Positions 26,736 to 37,582 of a stretch of 64,000 bases of DNA are shown here, one piece after another. Under the pieces are notes generated by a model. It was not told the DNA's origin. It ran no database searches and worked only from the letters and a program-made list of their open reading frames with translations. The DNA is from Rosettibacter primus (GTDB lineage Bacteria; Bacteroidota; Ignavibacteria; Ignavibacteriales; Melioribacteraceae). Made by a program: the position numbers and the translations under genes. Numbering within the stretch: the first letter of the stretch is position 1; each line of letters opens with the position of its first letter. The stretch lies in the NCBI RefSeq assembly GCF_036860675.1, contig NZ_JAYKGK010000012.1, forward strand, positions 1 through 64,000, in the 5' to 3' direction.

Positions 26736-29700
26736 TTAATTATCAATCTTTTCTGCTAACTTATTCAAACTATCAATAAAATCTTCCAATCTATAACCTG
26801 ATTCATCAGATAACTTTTTAACCATTTGATATTTCTTAAATGAATGATTAATTAACTCAACAATTTCAAGATGAAGTTTTTTATAATCTTCTTCATTTTC
26901 AGGATTACTTTCTAAAATGATTAATATCATTTTTTCAAGAATTGAAATTGTAAGCAGCCAGTCTAAGAGTTCTTCAAAATTTTCTTTACTGTAATAAACA
27001 ATATTTTGATATTCATTTACTCCAATAAACAACTTAACATTTTCATCCGTAAGAAGCTTAATTATGCAACCAAGTTCAATTTTATTTGAATTATTTTTTT
27101 GTTCAACATCTTTAACAGTGCAGAATAATTCAATTAATCCTGTGTTAATTTCTTGAAGTATATTAATTAAAAGCATTGAACGGAAAATATCATACTCGCC
27201 GCGGCCAAGTTTTTTCAATATTTTTCTTATTGGTGTGTCAAGTAAAATTTTATTTATATAATTTCTTTTGTTGATGTCACCTTCATCTTCAAACATTTGA
27301 CCGATATTAGATATCACAAGCCACATTATAAATAAAATTGAATCTTCTTTATAATTTCTTGCTTTATTTGTAACCACAGCTTTATGCAAATTTATATTGA
27401 GCAGATTTTCTTCCCGAGAAAAATATAAATCGAGAAGATGATTAAGTTTTCTTACAGTAGAAATTTCTCTGTCAAAATTTTTGAGAATTGGTTTAATATC
27501 CTGATTAAGATTTAGGTGTGAATTAATTGTGCTTAAAAGTCTGTAATATTTATTATCAATAAATTTAATTCTTACATCTTTTTGAATTTCTTCATTATCT
27601 CCAGCAATGCAGGCTTTAACAAAGTTATTCAAAATTTCATCATCGAACATATGTTCAAATGCAATGTGGATTGGTTCAAGTTGCATTTCGATTAAAGCTC
27701 TTGCAACATTTGGAACACCCTTGCCCTGTAATCTGCGGTCAAGTTTTTCCCAGTCACCATATTCATCATAAATTTCTCTGAAATCAATAAAAACTGCATA
27801 TTTGAAAGCTCCAAGTTCTACATAAAGTCCGTCAACATTAAAATCCAGCCCAGAACGAAGATATTCAAGATTGGTAACATGGTCTCGATAAATATAGTAA
27901 TATTCTTTTGAGCGTTTTAAGTTGAGTGCAGATGCTAAGGTTTTTGTATAGATTTCTTTTTTATCATTTACAGAAATTAATTTTGGAGTCGAACGAAATA
28001 TTTTACCTGCAGTGCTTTCAAATTTATTATTGTAAATAACAATAACTCTTTCATCATTAACATAATTTGAAAATGCAAAAACATTTTCGTTAACATGTCC
28101 ATAGTTATCAATAAAATCATAGAACCAGAAATTTTCAATTGAACTGAACAAATATCTTTTTTTCATTAGAGGGAAAATTTCTTTTTCATGTCTATCAATC
28201 AAATATTGATTTGGAGTTTCGTGATAATAAGCTTTTTGATATTCCATTCCATACTTTTCAATAAATCCTTCAATCTGTCCATGAGCAAACATTGGCAAGC
28301 CTGGCATTGTAACCATTAAAGTGCAGACACCAAAATATTTATCATCAGAACCAAATTGTTTAATAGCAGTTTCTTCATCAGGATTACTCATAAAATTTAC
28401 ATATCGTTTTAAGATTTCGGGTTCAAATTCAAGTGTGTTAGTAATCAAATCCCGATATTTTTCATTTTCCTCTCTCATTAGCATATTCATAAAAGCAGAG
28501 TTATAAACGCGGTGCATTCCAAGAGTTCTTACAAAATAACCTTCGAGAAGCCAGAAAGCTTCGGCAAGCAAAAGTGTATTTGGCATTTCGGTATTAATTC
28601 TATCTACCACTTCGCGCCAGAATTCTACAGGAAATAATTTATCGAATTCCTCTTTTGTCATAGCAAAATCAGCACGAGAGGGGATATCGCCACCAGTGCC
28701 AGGTTCAGGATACCAGAGTCTTGAGAAATGTCTTTTTGTTAAAGTCATTGCAGCATCAAAGCGAATGATTGAAAACTTTCTTGCTACTTCAAATATTTTT
28801 TGAATTACAGCTTCACGAACTTCCGGCAAAAGCATATTAAGTTGTGCAGTATCGTTCCAAGGCATATTTGTTCCATCATTGCCGTGATAAATATATCTTC
28901 TTTCACCTGTTCTATTATCAATTCTTTCGAACACAACTGCTGCATCAGTTCTTGTCCAGTATCCATCTTCAATTCTTATTGAAATTGATGGGTCATCAGA
29001 TAAATCGGGTCCTGAAAAAGAATAATTTGGGAAAGGAGGAAAAGCAGTTTGAATAAAATATTCTGGATGTTCAACAATCCACTTAGAATAAATTCCTGTA
29101 TGATTTGGGACCATATCACTTGCTAAACGAATTCCAAATTTCTTTGCTCTTGCATTTAAATTTTGAAATGCCTCTTCTCCACCTAAATCAGCAGCAATTT
29201 GATAATCATAAAGTGAATAAGCCGAAGCAGCCGCTTCGATATTGCCCATCAAATGTTTTATTTTTTTTGAAGCACTGCTCCGCTCCCAGATTCCAATAAG
29301 CCATAAAGCATTAAATCCCCATCGTGAGAGTTGCCATAGTTCTTCATCTGGAATTTGGTCTAAAGTTTTTATGTGACGATGATATTTTTTTGACAGCTGG
29401 TCTAACCATACATAAGTATTTTTTGCAATTAAAATTACATTAGGCATCCAGTCAGTATCTGCAGTAAACTGTTCAGGTTCTTCATAAGCTTTTGAAATAT
29501 CATAAGCATATTTGTAGCCTGATTTTCCAAGTCTCAATAAATCTGCATCGCTTATTTTACCTTTATATTGAGGAGGAACTGCTGGCGGCGGACCACCACC
29601 TGCAATTGGTCCATATTCTTCTTTAATGAAATCTTTGCTACTTAAAATTTTCTTTATAAATTTTTCATCAAGTAAAATACCCCATTTCTCTCGAATAAAA

Positions 29701-30422
29701 TCGAGCTGTGCTTCAACATCATCTGGAGCTATTAGAATTGGAGTCTTGAAGAATGTAAATAAATCCTGATTATCTAGACCAAACTTTTTTTCCTGCTTAA
29801 AAAATTCTTCCAGTGTTTCAATTACTTTTTTATATAAATTTTTATTTGAAAAATAATTTTCATCAAAGAGTTCGATTATATTTTTGTTAACAGGATTAAA
29901 GTTAGCAAAGTAAAGAAGTGATAATTCTTCGAGTGTAATTTCCTGATTGGATTTGTTTTCTGTAAATGAATTCAAATAATCATAAGCACCAATTTTACCT
30001 CTATATACTTCAAGTGGTGGAAACAAATCAACAAATTCAAATAAAATTTTCCTAAGATTTTCTTCACCAAGTTCTTTTTGAAGATGATTTAATGCCTTTT
30101 GATAAACACCTGGATTAACCTGAAATTCATACTGTCTGAATAAATAATGATAAATCTCATCAATCAATGCCGATGCATTTAATTTGCCCGCCTGAACATA
30201 ATCTTCTAATTTTCTTTTAGAATTTATTTTGTGAACAAAAACTCTAACAGAGTGAAAATCAGCAAATATTACATTTCCATTAATTGAAAAAATCTCATCT
30301 GAAAAATCGTATTTCTTTCTAATTTCTCTTGCAATGTGAAATTCATACTTTGGAAATTTTCTATTCAAGAAAAAATCATCAGAATAATATTTGCAGCTTA
30401 TTTTTGTGCAATATTTTTTCAT
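26736..30422 (-). CDS. Giant GH13 alpha-amylase-family protein
   Basis: A 1228-residue protein, about twice the size of usual GH13 enzymes. The catalytic barrel spans roughly 300-800: region I DMVPNH (436-441), region II RFDAA with nucleophile D556, region III LLAEAF with acid/base E621, and a late GLPMFAHGQIEGF loop. About 300 N-terminal residues resemble nothing I know, and a Gly/Pro-rich linker (IAGGGPPPAVPPQYKG) joins them to the barrel. About 400 mostly helical C-terminal residues are also unassigned. There is no signal peptide, so it is presumably cytoplasmic, acting on glycogen or maltodextrin-like glucans by hydrolysis or transfer. No glg or mal genes are adjacent. Confidence 0.85.
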   Translation of the reverse strand: MKKYCTKISCKYYSDDFFLNRKFPKYEFHIAREIRKKYDFSDEIFSINGNVIFADFHSVRVFVHKINSKRKLEDYVQAGKLNASALIDEIYHYLFRQYEFQVNPGVYQKALNHLQKELGEENLRKILFEFVDLFPPLEVYRGKIGAYDYLNSFTENKSNQEITLEELSLLYFANFNPVNKNIIELFDENYFSNKNLYKKVIETLEEFFKQEKKFGLDNQDLFTFFKTPILIAPDDVEAQLDFIREKWGILLDEKFIKKILSSKDFIKEEYGPIAGGGPPPAVPPQYKGKISDADLLRLGKSGYKYAYDISKAYEEPEQFTADTDWMPNVILIAKNTYVWLDQLSKKYHRHIKTLDQIPDEELWQLSRWGFNALWLIGIWERSSASKKIKHLMGNIEAAASAYSLYDYQIAADLGGEEAFQNLNARAKKFGIRLASDMVPNHTGIYSKWIVEHPEYFIQTAFPPFPNYSFSGPDLSDDPSISIRIEDGYWTRTDAAVVFERIDNRTGERRYIYHGNDGTNMPWNDTAQLNMLLPEVREAVIQKIFEVARKFSIIRFDAAMTLTKRHFSRLWYPEPGTGGDIPSRADFAMTKEEFDKLFPVEFWREVVDRINTEMPNTLLLAEAFWLLEGYFVRTLGMHRVYNSAFMNMLMREENEKYRDLITNTLEFEPEILKRYVNFMSNPDEETAIKQFGSDDKYFGVCTLMVTMPGLPMFAHGQIEGFIEKYGMEYQKAYYHETPNQYLIDRHEKEIFPLMKKRYLFSSIENFWFYDFIDNYGHVNENVFAFSNYVNDERVIVIYNNKFESTAGKIFRSTPKLISVNDKKEIYTKTLASALNLKRSKEYYYIYRDHVTNLEYLRSGLDFNVDGLYVELGAFKYAVFIDFREIYDEYGDWEKLDRRLQGKGVPNVARALIEMQLEPIHIAFEHMFDDEILNNFVKACIAGDNEEIQKDVRIKFIDNKYYRLLSTINSHLNLNQDIKPILKNFDREISTVRKLNHLLDLYFSREENLLNINLHKAVVTNKARNYKEDSILFIMWLVISNIGQMFEDEGDINKRNYINKILLDTPIRKILKKLGRGEYDIFRSMLLINILQEINTGLIELFCTVKDVEQKNNSNKIELGCIIKLLTDENVKLFIGVNEYQNIVYYSKENFEELLDWLLTISILEKMILIILESNPENEEDYKKLHLEIVELINHSFKKYQMVKKLSDESGYRLEDFIDSLNKLAEKIDN

Positions 30423-30895
30423 TTTGACAAAATTAATTTCAAATCCAGTTACAATATAATTAATTAAGTTTTCTGATTAAACCATAATTATGATTAATGG
30501 CTTAAATAAATTCTTCCATCTATTATCGAAAATTTATGAAAGTATTTTAATAAGGCTTAAAAGCAGAATATCAAGCAACAAAATTCTGATAATGACTGAC
30601 TTTTTAGTTCAGTTCACAAAAATTTAGTTGATGGTTAAAAGCTCTGTCAAATAAAAATAGAAAAATTGAGTCTCAGTTTTCAAATAATTTTCGTTTCAAA
30701 ATCAGAGCTAACAAAAAATTTTTCAATTTTAAAACCTGTGAGAATCTATCAAAATCTGTGTTTTCAGTGTTTCAAAAAGAAATTTTAAAATTCTGTATAA
30801 ATTTTTCATCCATTCAATTTGAGTAATCTATTAAGTTTAATTGTGATTAGTTCAACATTATAGTATATTTTTCAGCCAAAAATTAGATTTTTTAT
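30423..30895. other. 473-bp non-coding gap between divergent GH13 and mutS genes
   Basis: AT-rich. It must contain promoters for both directions, but no exact TAnnTTTG box was found (TATATTTT lies about 25 bases before mutS). A 7-bp inverted repeat, AGCTCTG/CAGAGCT at 30640 and 30703, is too far apart to interpret. Confidence 0.4.
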
Positions 30896-33511
30896 ATGTC
30901 AATTACACCGTTGATGGCTCAATATGCAAGGATAAAAGAACAATACCCGGATACTATTTTATTGTTCAGGGTTGGAGATTTTTTTGAAACTTTTGAAGAA
31001 GATGCAAAAATAGCTTCAAAAGTTCTTGGGATTACATTAACAAAGCGTTCTAACGGTGTAGCAGAAGACGTGCCACTTGCAGGTTTTCCACATCATGCAA
31101 TAGATACTTACTTACCTAAACTTGTTCGTGCCGGTTATCGTGTTGCAGTATGTGAACAAATGGAAGACCCAAAATTTGCTAAGGGAATTGTTAAACGAGA
31201 AGTAATTGAAGTTGTAACTCCCGGTGTTGCTTTCTCTGAAAAGCTTCTTGACCACAAAAAAAATAATTATCTTCTTTCAATCTATATTCAAAATGATATT
31301 GCTGGACTTGCATTCTGTGACATTTCAACAGGTGAATTTCAAACTTATGAAGTAAAAAAATCTGAGTTAAACAGTCAATTTGGTTTAATAAATCCATCTG
31401 AAATTTTAATTCCAAAAAAATTAAAAAATGAACTTGAACCATTGATTCAAAAGTATGCTACAAATGCACGAATCACAAAAATTGATGACTGGATTTTTGA
31501 TTATGAATACTGCTCGGAACTTTTGATGAATCATTTTAATGTGAAAACTTTGAAAGGATTTGGAATTGAAAATTTAAATGCAGCCATTTGTGCATCAGGT
31601 GCAGCATTAAACTATTTACGCGAAACTCAAAGAGCTAATCTTCCGCATATAAGTAAAATCAGCCATTACAATCCATCTGATTACATGATTCTTGATTATT
31701 CTACAAAAAGAAATCTTGAAATACTATACACAATGCAAGAAGGAGAACGAGAAGGTTCTTTAATTTCAATTCTTGATAGAACTCAAACTGCAATGGGAGG
31801 ACGATTACTTAAAAAATGGATTACTGCACCACTCAAAAAGCTTGAGCCAATTCTTAAACGTCAGGAATGTGTTGAAGAATTTTTTAATAATAAATCATTA
31901 AGAAAAAATTTACAGGCAGAACTGAAAGAAATTGGTGATTTAGAAAGATTAATTTCGAAAGTATGCACTGGAAGAATTAATCCTCGTGAGTTAATAAATC
32001 TCAAAACATCTCTAAAAAAAATACCACTAATAAAACAACTTCTTGACCAGACAAAAGCAGAAACATTAAGAACAATTAATGAGAGGCTTAACAGTTTAGA
32101 TTGGCTGATAGAAAAAATTGAAAAGGCAATAGTTGATGACCCGCCTCTTACAATTTCAGATGGTGGTGTAATCAGAAATGGATATAATCCTGAACTTGAT
32201 GAATTAAGGCAATTATCAACAAATGCAAAAGAATGGATTTCAAACCTTCAGAAAACTGAAAGAGAAAGAACTAAAATTCCTTCTCTAAAAGTAAGTTACA
32301 ACAAAGTCTTTGGTTACTATATTGAAATCAGTCATGCCAATAAAGATAAAGTTCCTGAAAATTACATACGAAAACAAACACTCGTAAATTGCGAGCGATA
32401 CATTACTCCAGAATTAAAAGAATATGAAGAAAAAATTTTAAATGCTCAGGAAAACATATCAAAACTCGAATATGAATTATTTGAGCAAGTAAGATCTGCT
32501 GCAGCATCAGCAGTGCAGGAAATTCAGGAAAATGCAAGGCTGATTGCTATGCTTGATTGTTTTCAATCACTTGCTGATTGTGCAGAAGATTATAATTATG
32601 TAAAACCTGTTATTGATGAATCCGATGTAATTGAAATTATAGATGGACGCCATCCTGTTGTAGAAAGAATATTGCCGCCTGGAGAAAAATTCACACCGAA
32701 CAGCTGTAAACTTTCTTCTTCCGAAAATCAAATTATTATTTTAACCGGACCAAATATGGCAGGCAAATCAGTATATCTGCGGCAAGTTGGATTAATTGTG
32801 CTTTTAGCACAAATTGGTTCATTCGTTCCTGCTAAAGAAGCCCGCATAGGTCTGGTTGATAGAATTTTTACTCGCGTTGGTGCAAGCGACAATATTGCTT
32901 CTGGCGAAAGTACATTTTTAGTTGAAATGCAAGAAGCAGCAAATATATTAAATAATGCTACAAGCAAAAGTTTGATTTTACTTGACGAAATTGGAAGAGG
33001 AACAAGTACTTTTGATGGAATCTCAATTGCATGGGCAATAACTGAATATCTGCATGATTATCCTAACTTGAATGCAAAAACACTCTTTGCAACTCACTAT
33101 CATGAATTAAATGAGATGGCTCAATTGTTCCCAAGAATAAAAAATTACAAAGTAGAAGTTCGTGAATATGGGGATAAAGTAATTTTTCTTCACAAAGTTA
33201 CACCAGGAAGTGCAGACCACAGTTACGGAATTCAGGTAGCACAAATGGCAGGATTGCCAGAATTTGTAACTAAGAGAGCAAAACAAATTCTTGAAAATCT
33301 TGAAAGCAAAGAACTAACTCCTTACGAAGTCAAAAAAGCCAAACTTGCTAAAATGAAATATCAGGATAGTTATCAAATAAGTTTATTTGAAATGAAAGAT
33401 GATGAACTTCGAAAAGAAATTTCTGATATCCCAATTGAAAATTTAACTCCACTTGAAGCTCTTAATAAATTAAATGAACTAAAAAAGAAAGTAGATGAGA
33501 AAAAAGATTAA
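30896..33511 (+). CDS. mutS: DNA mismatch repair ATPase MutS
   Basis: An 871-residue mismatch-recognition protein. The N-terminal mismatch-binding motif is GDFFETF (Phe-x-Glu), the Walker A is TGPNMAGKS near 617, and Walker B and the signature appear in ILLDEIGRGTSTFDG. The C-terminal helix-turn-helix dimerisation region and a tail follow. Length is typical. The downstream lipoprotein gene begins at or just before the stop, so they share a transcript. Confidence 0.96.
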   Translation: MSITPLMAQYARIKEQYPDTILLFRVGDFFETFEEDAKIASKVLGITLTKRSNGVAEDVPLAGFPHHAIDTYLPKLVRAGYRVAVCEQMEDPKFAKGIVKREVIEVVTPGVAFSEKLLDHKKNNYLLSIYIQNDIAGLAFCDISTGEFQTYEVKKSELNSQFGLINPSEILIPKKLKNELEPLIQKYATNARITKIDDWIFDYEYCSELLMNHFNVKTLKGFGIENLNAAICASGAALNYLRETQRANLPHISKISHYNPSDYMILDYSTKRNLEILYTMQEGEREGSLISILDRTQTAMGGRLLKKWITAPLKKLEPILKRQECVEEFFNNKSLRKNLQAELKEIGDLERLISKVCTGRINPRELINLKTSLKKIPLIKQLLDQTKAETLRTINERLNSLDWLIEKIEKAIVDDPPLTISDGGVIRNGYNPELDELRQLSTNAKEWISNLQKTERERTKIPSLKVSYNKVFGYYIEISHANKDKVPENYIRKQTLVNCERYITPELKEYEEKILNAQENISKLEYELFEQVRSAAASAVQEIQENARLIAMLDCFQSLADCAEDYNYVKPVIDESDVIEIIDGRHPVVERILPPGEKFTPNSCKLSSSENQIIILTGPNMAGKSVYLRQVGLIVLLAQIGSFVPAKEARIGLVDRIFTRVGASDNIASGESTFLVEMQEAANILNNATSKSLILLDEIGRGTSTFDGISIAWAITEYLHDYPNLNAKTLFATHYHELNEMAQLFPRIKNYKVEVREYGDKVIFLHKVTPGSADHSYGIQVAQMAGLPEFVTKRAKQILENLESKELTPYEVKKAKLAKMKYQDSYQISLFEMKDDELRKEISDIPIENLTPLEALNKLNELKKKVDEKKD

Positions 33512-33512
33512 T

Positions 33513-34121
33513 ATGAAATATTCATTAATAGCAATTTTATTTTTTCTGCTTTTTTCTTGCGGACAAAAATATACTGAAGAAGAAATTAATTATATCAAAT
33601 CAATTGAAGAACAAAGAAAAATTAAAAATGAGTATATGAAAAATGACCCTGCTTCCCCATTTAATTACAAAGGCAAAGTAGAATTTCATGAATTAAAATA
33701 TTTTGATGTTGACCCAAAATTTGTTTTCAAAAGTAAATTATATGAGTATAATCCAAAAGATACCATAACAATTTATGGAACGAAGGGAGAAGCAAGAAAA
33801 GCAGTAAGATTTGGATATGTTCTAATTAATTATGAAAACAAAGAATACAAAGTTAATGTATATGAAGGAACAACAAAGTCTGGAGAAAAATATTATTCAA
33901 TCTGGTTTACAGACAAAACTACAAATAAAGAAACTTATGGTGTTGGAAGATACCTCGATTTTGAAAAACATAATAATCCAGATTATATTTATATCATAGA
34001 TTTTAACTTAGCATATAATCCATATTGTGCATACAGTCCAAATTACTCGTGTGCAATTCCGACAAAGGAAGATTTTATACCAATAGAAATAAAAGCAGGA
34101 GAAAAAAAATTTCATAATTAG
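33513..34121 (+). CDS. DUF1684 family lipoprotein
   Basis: A lipoprotein of about 202 residues with lipobox LLFSC. The DUF1684 signature is complete: [18 protein letters not shown], then [16 protein letters not shown], then [19 protein letters not shown]. The family's role is unknown. An alternative ATG at 33495 lies inside the mutS end and would add six residues (MRKKIN); the inner ATG at 33513 gives the better signal peptide. Translation is likely coupled to mutS. Confidence 0.85.
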   Translation: MKYSLIAILFFLLFSCGQKYTEEEINYIKSIEEQRKIKNEYMKNDPASPFNYKGKVEFHELKYFDVDPKFVFKSKLYEYNPKDTITIYGTKGEARKAVRFGYVLINYENKEYKVNVYEGTTKSGEKYYSIWFTDKTTNKETYGVGRYLDFEKHNNPDYIYIIDFNLAYNPYCAYSPNYSCAIPTKEDFIPIEIKAGEKKFHN

Positions 34122-34135
34122 AAAGGAGTAAAAAA

Positions 34136-35149
34136 GTGGTAGTAATACTTGAAAGACATGCAACACCAGAACAAATTGAAAATGTAATTAAACATCTCGA
34201 AGGATTTGGATTTCAGGTTCATAAATCTGTTGGAGCCGAAAGAACAATACTCGGTGCAATTGGAGTAAAACCTGACTTCGATATTAGAAAAGTAAGCATA
34301 CTCGAAGGAGTTGAAGAAGTTTATCGTGTTACAACTCCATATAAATTAGCAAGTAGAAATTTCAAAGAAGACAATACAATTATAAAAATAAAAGATGTAG
34401 AAATTGGCGGTAATAAAGTTGTAATGATGGCTGGTCCCTGTTCAGTTGAAAATGAGGACCAGATTTTTAGACTTGCCGAAGTAGTTGCAAAATCAGGTGC
34501 AAAAATTTTAAGAGGTGGTGCATTTAAGCCAAGAACTTCTCCATATTCATTTCAGGGATTGGGAGAAGAAGGTTTGAAAATGATGCGCGCAGCAGCTGAT
34601 AAATACAATTTACTTGTAATTACTGAAGTAATGCAAATAAGTCACATTGAATTAATTGAGCCTTACACAGATATATTCCAGGTTGGTGCACGCAATATGC
34701 AAAACTTCCCGTTACTAAAAGAACTTGGCAATGTTAAAAAACCAGTTATGTTAAAAAGAGGAATTGCTGCTACAATTGAAGAATGGTTAATGTCAGCTGA
34801 ATATATTTTAAGCGGTGGGAATAATAATGTTATGCTCTGTGAAAGAGGAATAAGAACATTTGAAAATGCAACAAGAAACACTTTTGATTTATCTGCAATC
34901 CCGGTGGTTCACAAAAAAAGTCATCTGCCTGTAATTGCCGACCCATCACATGCAACCGGGATGAGAGATCAGGTTCCACCAATGGCGCGTGCAGCTGTTG
35001 CAGCTGGAGCTGATGGTTTGATGATTGAAATTCACGATGACCCTGAAAATGCTCTTTCTGATGGTCCACAAGCTCTATATCCAGATACTTTTCAAAAATT
35101 AATGAAAGAACTTCGTTTAATTGCTCAAGCTATTGGAAGGGATTTCTAA
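34136..35149 (+). CDS. aroF: DAHP synthase (type I beta, with N-terminal regulatory domain)
   Basis: A 337-residue enzyme for the first shikimate step, condensing phosphoenolpyruvate with erythrose-4-phosphate. Residues 1-75 form the ferredoxin-like regulatory domain known from the Thermotoga-type enzyme. The barrel carries [22 protein letters not shown], the metal Cys in [13 protein letters not shown], and DPSHATG. Translation begins at GTG after GAAAGGAG. The next gene, tyrA, starts at the base after its stop. This places DAHP synthase and prephenate dehydrogenase in one tyrosine-directed unit. Confidence 0.94.
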   Translation: MVVILERHATPEQIENVIKHLEGFGFQVHKSVGAERTILGAIGVKPDFDIRKVSILEGVEEVYRVTTPYKLASRNFKEDNTIIKIKDVEIGGNKVVMMAGPCSVENEDQIFRLAEVVAKSGAKILRGGAFKPRTSPYSFQGLGEEGLKMMRAAADKYNLLVITEVMQISHIELIEPYTDIFQVGARNMQNFPLLKELGNVKKPVMLKRGIAATIEEWLMSAEYILSGGNNNVMLCERGIRTFENATRNTFDLSAIPVVHKKSHLPVIADPSHATGMRDQVPPMARAAVAAGADGLMIEIHDDPENALSDGPQALYPDTFQKLMKELRLIAQAIGRDF

Positions 35150-36232
35150 TTGGAAATCAAAAAAATTTCTATAATTGGTTTAGGATTAATCGGCGGTTCG
35201 CTGGCAAAAGCATTGAGGAGAAACAATTTGAATTTTTTTATCTCTGCCTTCGACCGCCCTCAAATTTTAGAACAGGCTTTAAATGACAAAGTTATTGACC
35301 AGAAGCTCAATAATATCGAAGAAGCTCTTAATTCTGATTTAATTTTTTTATGTCTTCCGGTAGATTTATCAATTTCAGCATTCAAAGAATTAATTCCAAA
35401 ACTAAAAGAAAATCAAATTATAACCGATGTATGTGGAGTAAAAGAAATATTTCACCAAATCTGGAATGAAAATAATTCAAAAGGTTTTTACATCGGCGGT
35501 CACCCAATGACCGGTAAAGAAAAAAGTGGATATGAAAATTCTGAATCGACACTTTTTGAAAATTGTGTTTATATCTTAAGTGATACAGCAAAAGAATTTG
35601 CTTTCATTCAATTATTCACAAATATTATTCATCAAATTGGTGCAAGAATAACTTTTCTAAATCCTAAAGTTCATGATATTATTGTTGCTGCAGTAAGTCA
35701 CCTCCCCCAGATAGTTGCTGTTTCTTTAATTAATTCTGCTGCATTAAAAGACAGTGATATTAACTTTTTTGATTATGCTGCCGGCGGATTTAGAGATATG
35801 ACAAGAATTGCATCGAGTGACTTTTCTATATGGGAATCAATTATCAAACTGAACAACAAAAATATTCTTCAGGCAATTGATAATTTTATTTTTAATCTCG
35901 AAGAAATTAAGAAATCAATCATAAAAAATGACTTAAAGAAAATTGCACAAAAATTTGAAAGTGCAAGAAGCAAAAGAGATGAAATTCCCAAGAACACAAA
36001 AGGATTTTTATCCCCGCTTCATGACATTTTTGTTTTTGTTAAAGATGAACCCGGTGTTCTAAGCAAAATTACAACGGCATTATTCCATGCAGGTATAAAT
36101 ATCAAAGATATTGAACTGCTGAAAATAAGAGAAGGAACAGGCGGAACTTTTAGAATCTCGTTTGAATCAAAAGATGCAGCTGACAGAGCAAAAAATATAA
36201 TCGAAGAATTAGGTTTTACAACAAGAATTTAG
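35150..36232 (+). CDS. tyrA: Prephenate dehydrogenase with ACT domain
   Basis: A 360-residue enzyme converting prephenate to 4-hydroxyphenylpyruvate. An N-terminal Rossmann domain (IGLGLIGGSLAKAL) and the prephenate-binding GGHPMTGKE and SHLPQ motifs are visible. The C-terminal 75 residues are an ACT-type domain (VKDEPGVLSKIT, INIKDIELL), which suggests feedback by an amino acid. It starts at TTG directly after the aroF stop, so it depends on translational coupling. Confidence 0.92.
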   Translation: MEIKKISIIGLGLIGGSLAKALRRNNLNFFISAFDRPQILEQALNDKVIDQKLNNIEEALNSDLIFLCLPVDLSISAFKELIPKLKENQIITDVCGVKEIFHQIWNENNSKGFYIGGHPMTGKEKSGYENSESTLFENCVYILSDTAKEFAFIQLFTNIIHQIGARITFLNPKVHDIIVAAVSHLPQIVAVSLINSAALKDSDINFFDYAAGGFRDMTRIASSDFSIWESIIKLNNKNILQAIDNFIFNLEEIKKSIIKNDLKKIAQKFESARSKRDEIPKNTKGFLSPLHDIFVFVKDEPGVLSKITTALFHAGINIKDIELLKIREGTGGTFRISFESKDAADRAKNIIEELGFTTRI

Positions 36233-36315
36233 ATATTTCATTTTACACAAATGAAAATAAATTTCTAATTAACTATTTTTACGCCGCAAATTTTTAAGCA
36301 ATAGGAGAAATTTCT

Positions 36316-36879
36316 ATGGCAACAACTTCGGACTTCAGACCAGGAATGGTTATTAGATGGAATAATGAATTGTGGACAATCGTTGAATTTCAGCATGTTA
36401 ATCCAGGCAACTGGCGTGCTTTTGTTAGAACAAAATTAAAAAATATGAAAACCGGAAGAGTTCTCGAAAATAGATTCCGTGCAGGTGAATCTGTTGATGA
36501 AGTTAGAGTTGAACGAAGACAATTTCAATATCTCTACAGAGACGGTGCTGATTATGTTGTTATGGATAATGAAACATTCGAACAAATTAATATTGCTCCA
36601 GAATTAATTGGTGAAGGACAAAAATTCTTAAAAGAAAATACAGTGATTGATATTCTTTTTGATGACACACAAATTGTTGCAATTGAATTACCAATTTTTG
36701 TAACACTTGAAGTTACACAAACAGAACCCGGCGTAAAAGGCGATACAGTTTCTAATGTTATGAAACCTGCTACACTTGAAACCGGTGCCGTAGTGAATGT
36801 TCCTCTTTTTATAAATCAAGGTGATAAAATTAAAATTGATACTCGAACCGGTGAATATGTTGAAAGAGTGAAAGAATAA
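36316..36879 (+). CDS. efp: Elongation factor P with Asn at the modified tip position
   Basis: A 187-residue factor that rescues ribosomes at polyproline stretches. Three beta domains are intact (TSDFRPGMVI; DVIDILF-like OB fold; C-terminal GDKIKIDTRTGEYVERV). The tip loop reads HVNPGNWRAF. The residue aligned with E. coli Lys34 (beta-lysylated) and with the rhamnosylated Arg32 of Pseudomonas is Asn32. AGGAGAAAT precedes the ATG. Confidence 0.95.
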   Translation: MATTSDFRPGMVIRWNNELWTIVEFQHVNPGNWRAFVRTKLKNMKTGRVLENRFRAGESVDEVRVERRQFQYLYRDGADYVVMDNETFEQINIAPELIGEGQKFLKENTVIDILFDDTQIVAIELPIFVTLEVTQTEPGVKGDTVSNVMKPATLETGAVVNVPLFINQGDKIKIDTRTGEYVERVKE

Positions 36880-36892
36880 TTGAAGAGAAGCT

Positions 36893-37582
36893 TTATTTTG
36901 TAGCAATAACAACCTGGACCAATCCAAAAGTCAAAAAGTGTTGTTCAACTTTAACAAAACCATTTTGGGTGAGTAATTCTTTTAAGTCAATTTTTTTTTC
37001 AAACTCACCCACAGATTCCGGTAAATATTTATATGCTTCTTTATCTCCAGAAATTAATTTGCCAATTGATGGCAAAATTTTATCAAAATAAAAAAGATAA
37101 ATTTTTCTTATGAATTTGTTTGAGGGCAGACTAAATTCCAGGATTGTGACTTTGCCATGATTTTTTAATACACGATAAAATGATTGAAAACTTTTTTTGA
37201 TATCGTAAAAATTCCTAACGCCAAAAGCTACTGTAATATTTGTAAAAGAATCATTTTTAAAGGGTAAATTTTCTGCTGTGCTTTGAACCAATCTTCCATT
37301 ACTCCATTCTGCTTTTTTATTAAAAAATGAAAGCATATTCATCGAAAAATCTGCGCCAAAAATATTATTCACATTAAATTTTTTGGCAGTAATTGCAAAA
37401 TCACCGGTTCCACATGCTACATCCAGAAGAATTGAATTAGAATCTAATTTACTCAACTTAATTGCTTTTTTACGCCAGTAATAATCTACTCCAAAACTTA
37501 AAAAATGATTTAAGAAGTCATATCTGTGAGAAATTGAATCGAAAATTCTTTTTACTTTGCTCTTTTTTGCAATTGAATCCAT
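36893..37582 (-). CDS. ubiE: Demethylmenaquinone methyltransferase
   Basis: A 229-residue SAM-dependent methyltransferase (MenG/UbiE) for the last step of menaquinone synthesis. It shows FDSISHRYDFLNHFLSFG near the N-terminus, the SAM motif LLDVACGTGDFA, and late GVRNF and LEFSLP signatures. It shares one base with the upstream PAP2 gene's stop. Menaquinone is the likely quinone pool for the Rieske/cytochrome b complex encoded at 58-61 kb. Confidence 0.93.
   Translation of the reverse strand: MDSIAKKSKVKRIFDSISHRYDFLNHFLSFGVDYYWRKKAIKLSKLDSNSILLDVACGTGDFAITAKKFNVNNIFGADFSMNMLSFFNKKAEWSNGRLVQSTAENLPFKNDSFTNITVAFGVRNFYDIKKSFQSFYRVLKNHGKVTILEFSLPSNKFIRKIYLFYFDKILPSIGKLISGDKEAYKYLPESVGEFEKKIDLKELLTQNGFVKVEQHFLTFGLVQVVIATK

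Noticed and set aside
30640..30709. AGCTCTG/CAGAGCT inverted repeat upstream of mutS
   Set aside because: Only 7 bp with a loop of over 50 bases in AT-rich DNA; chance is likely.
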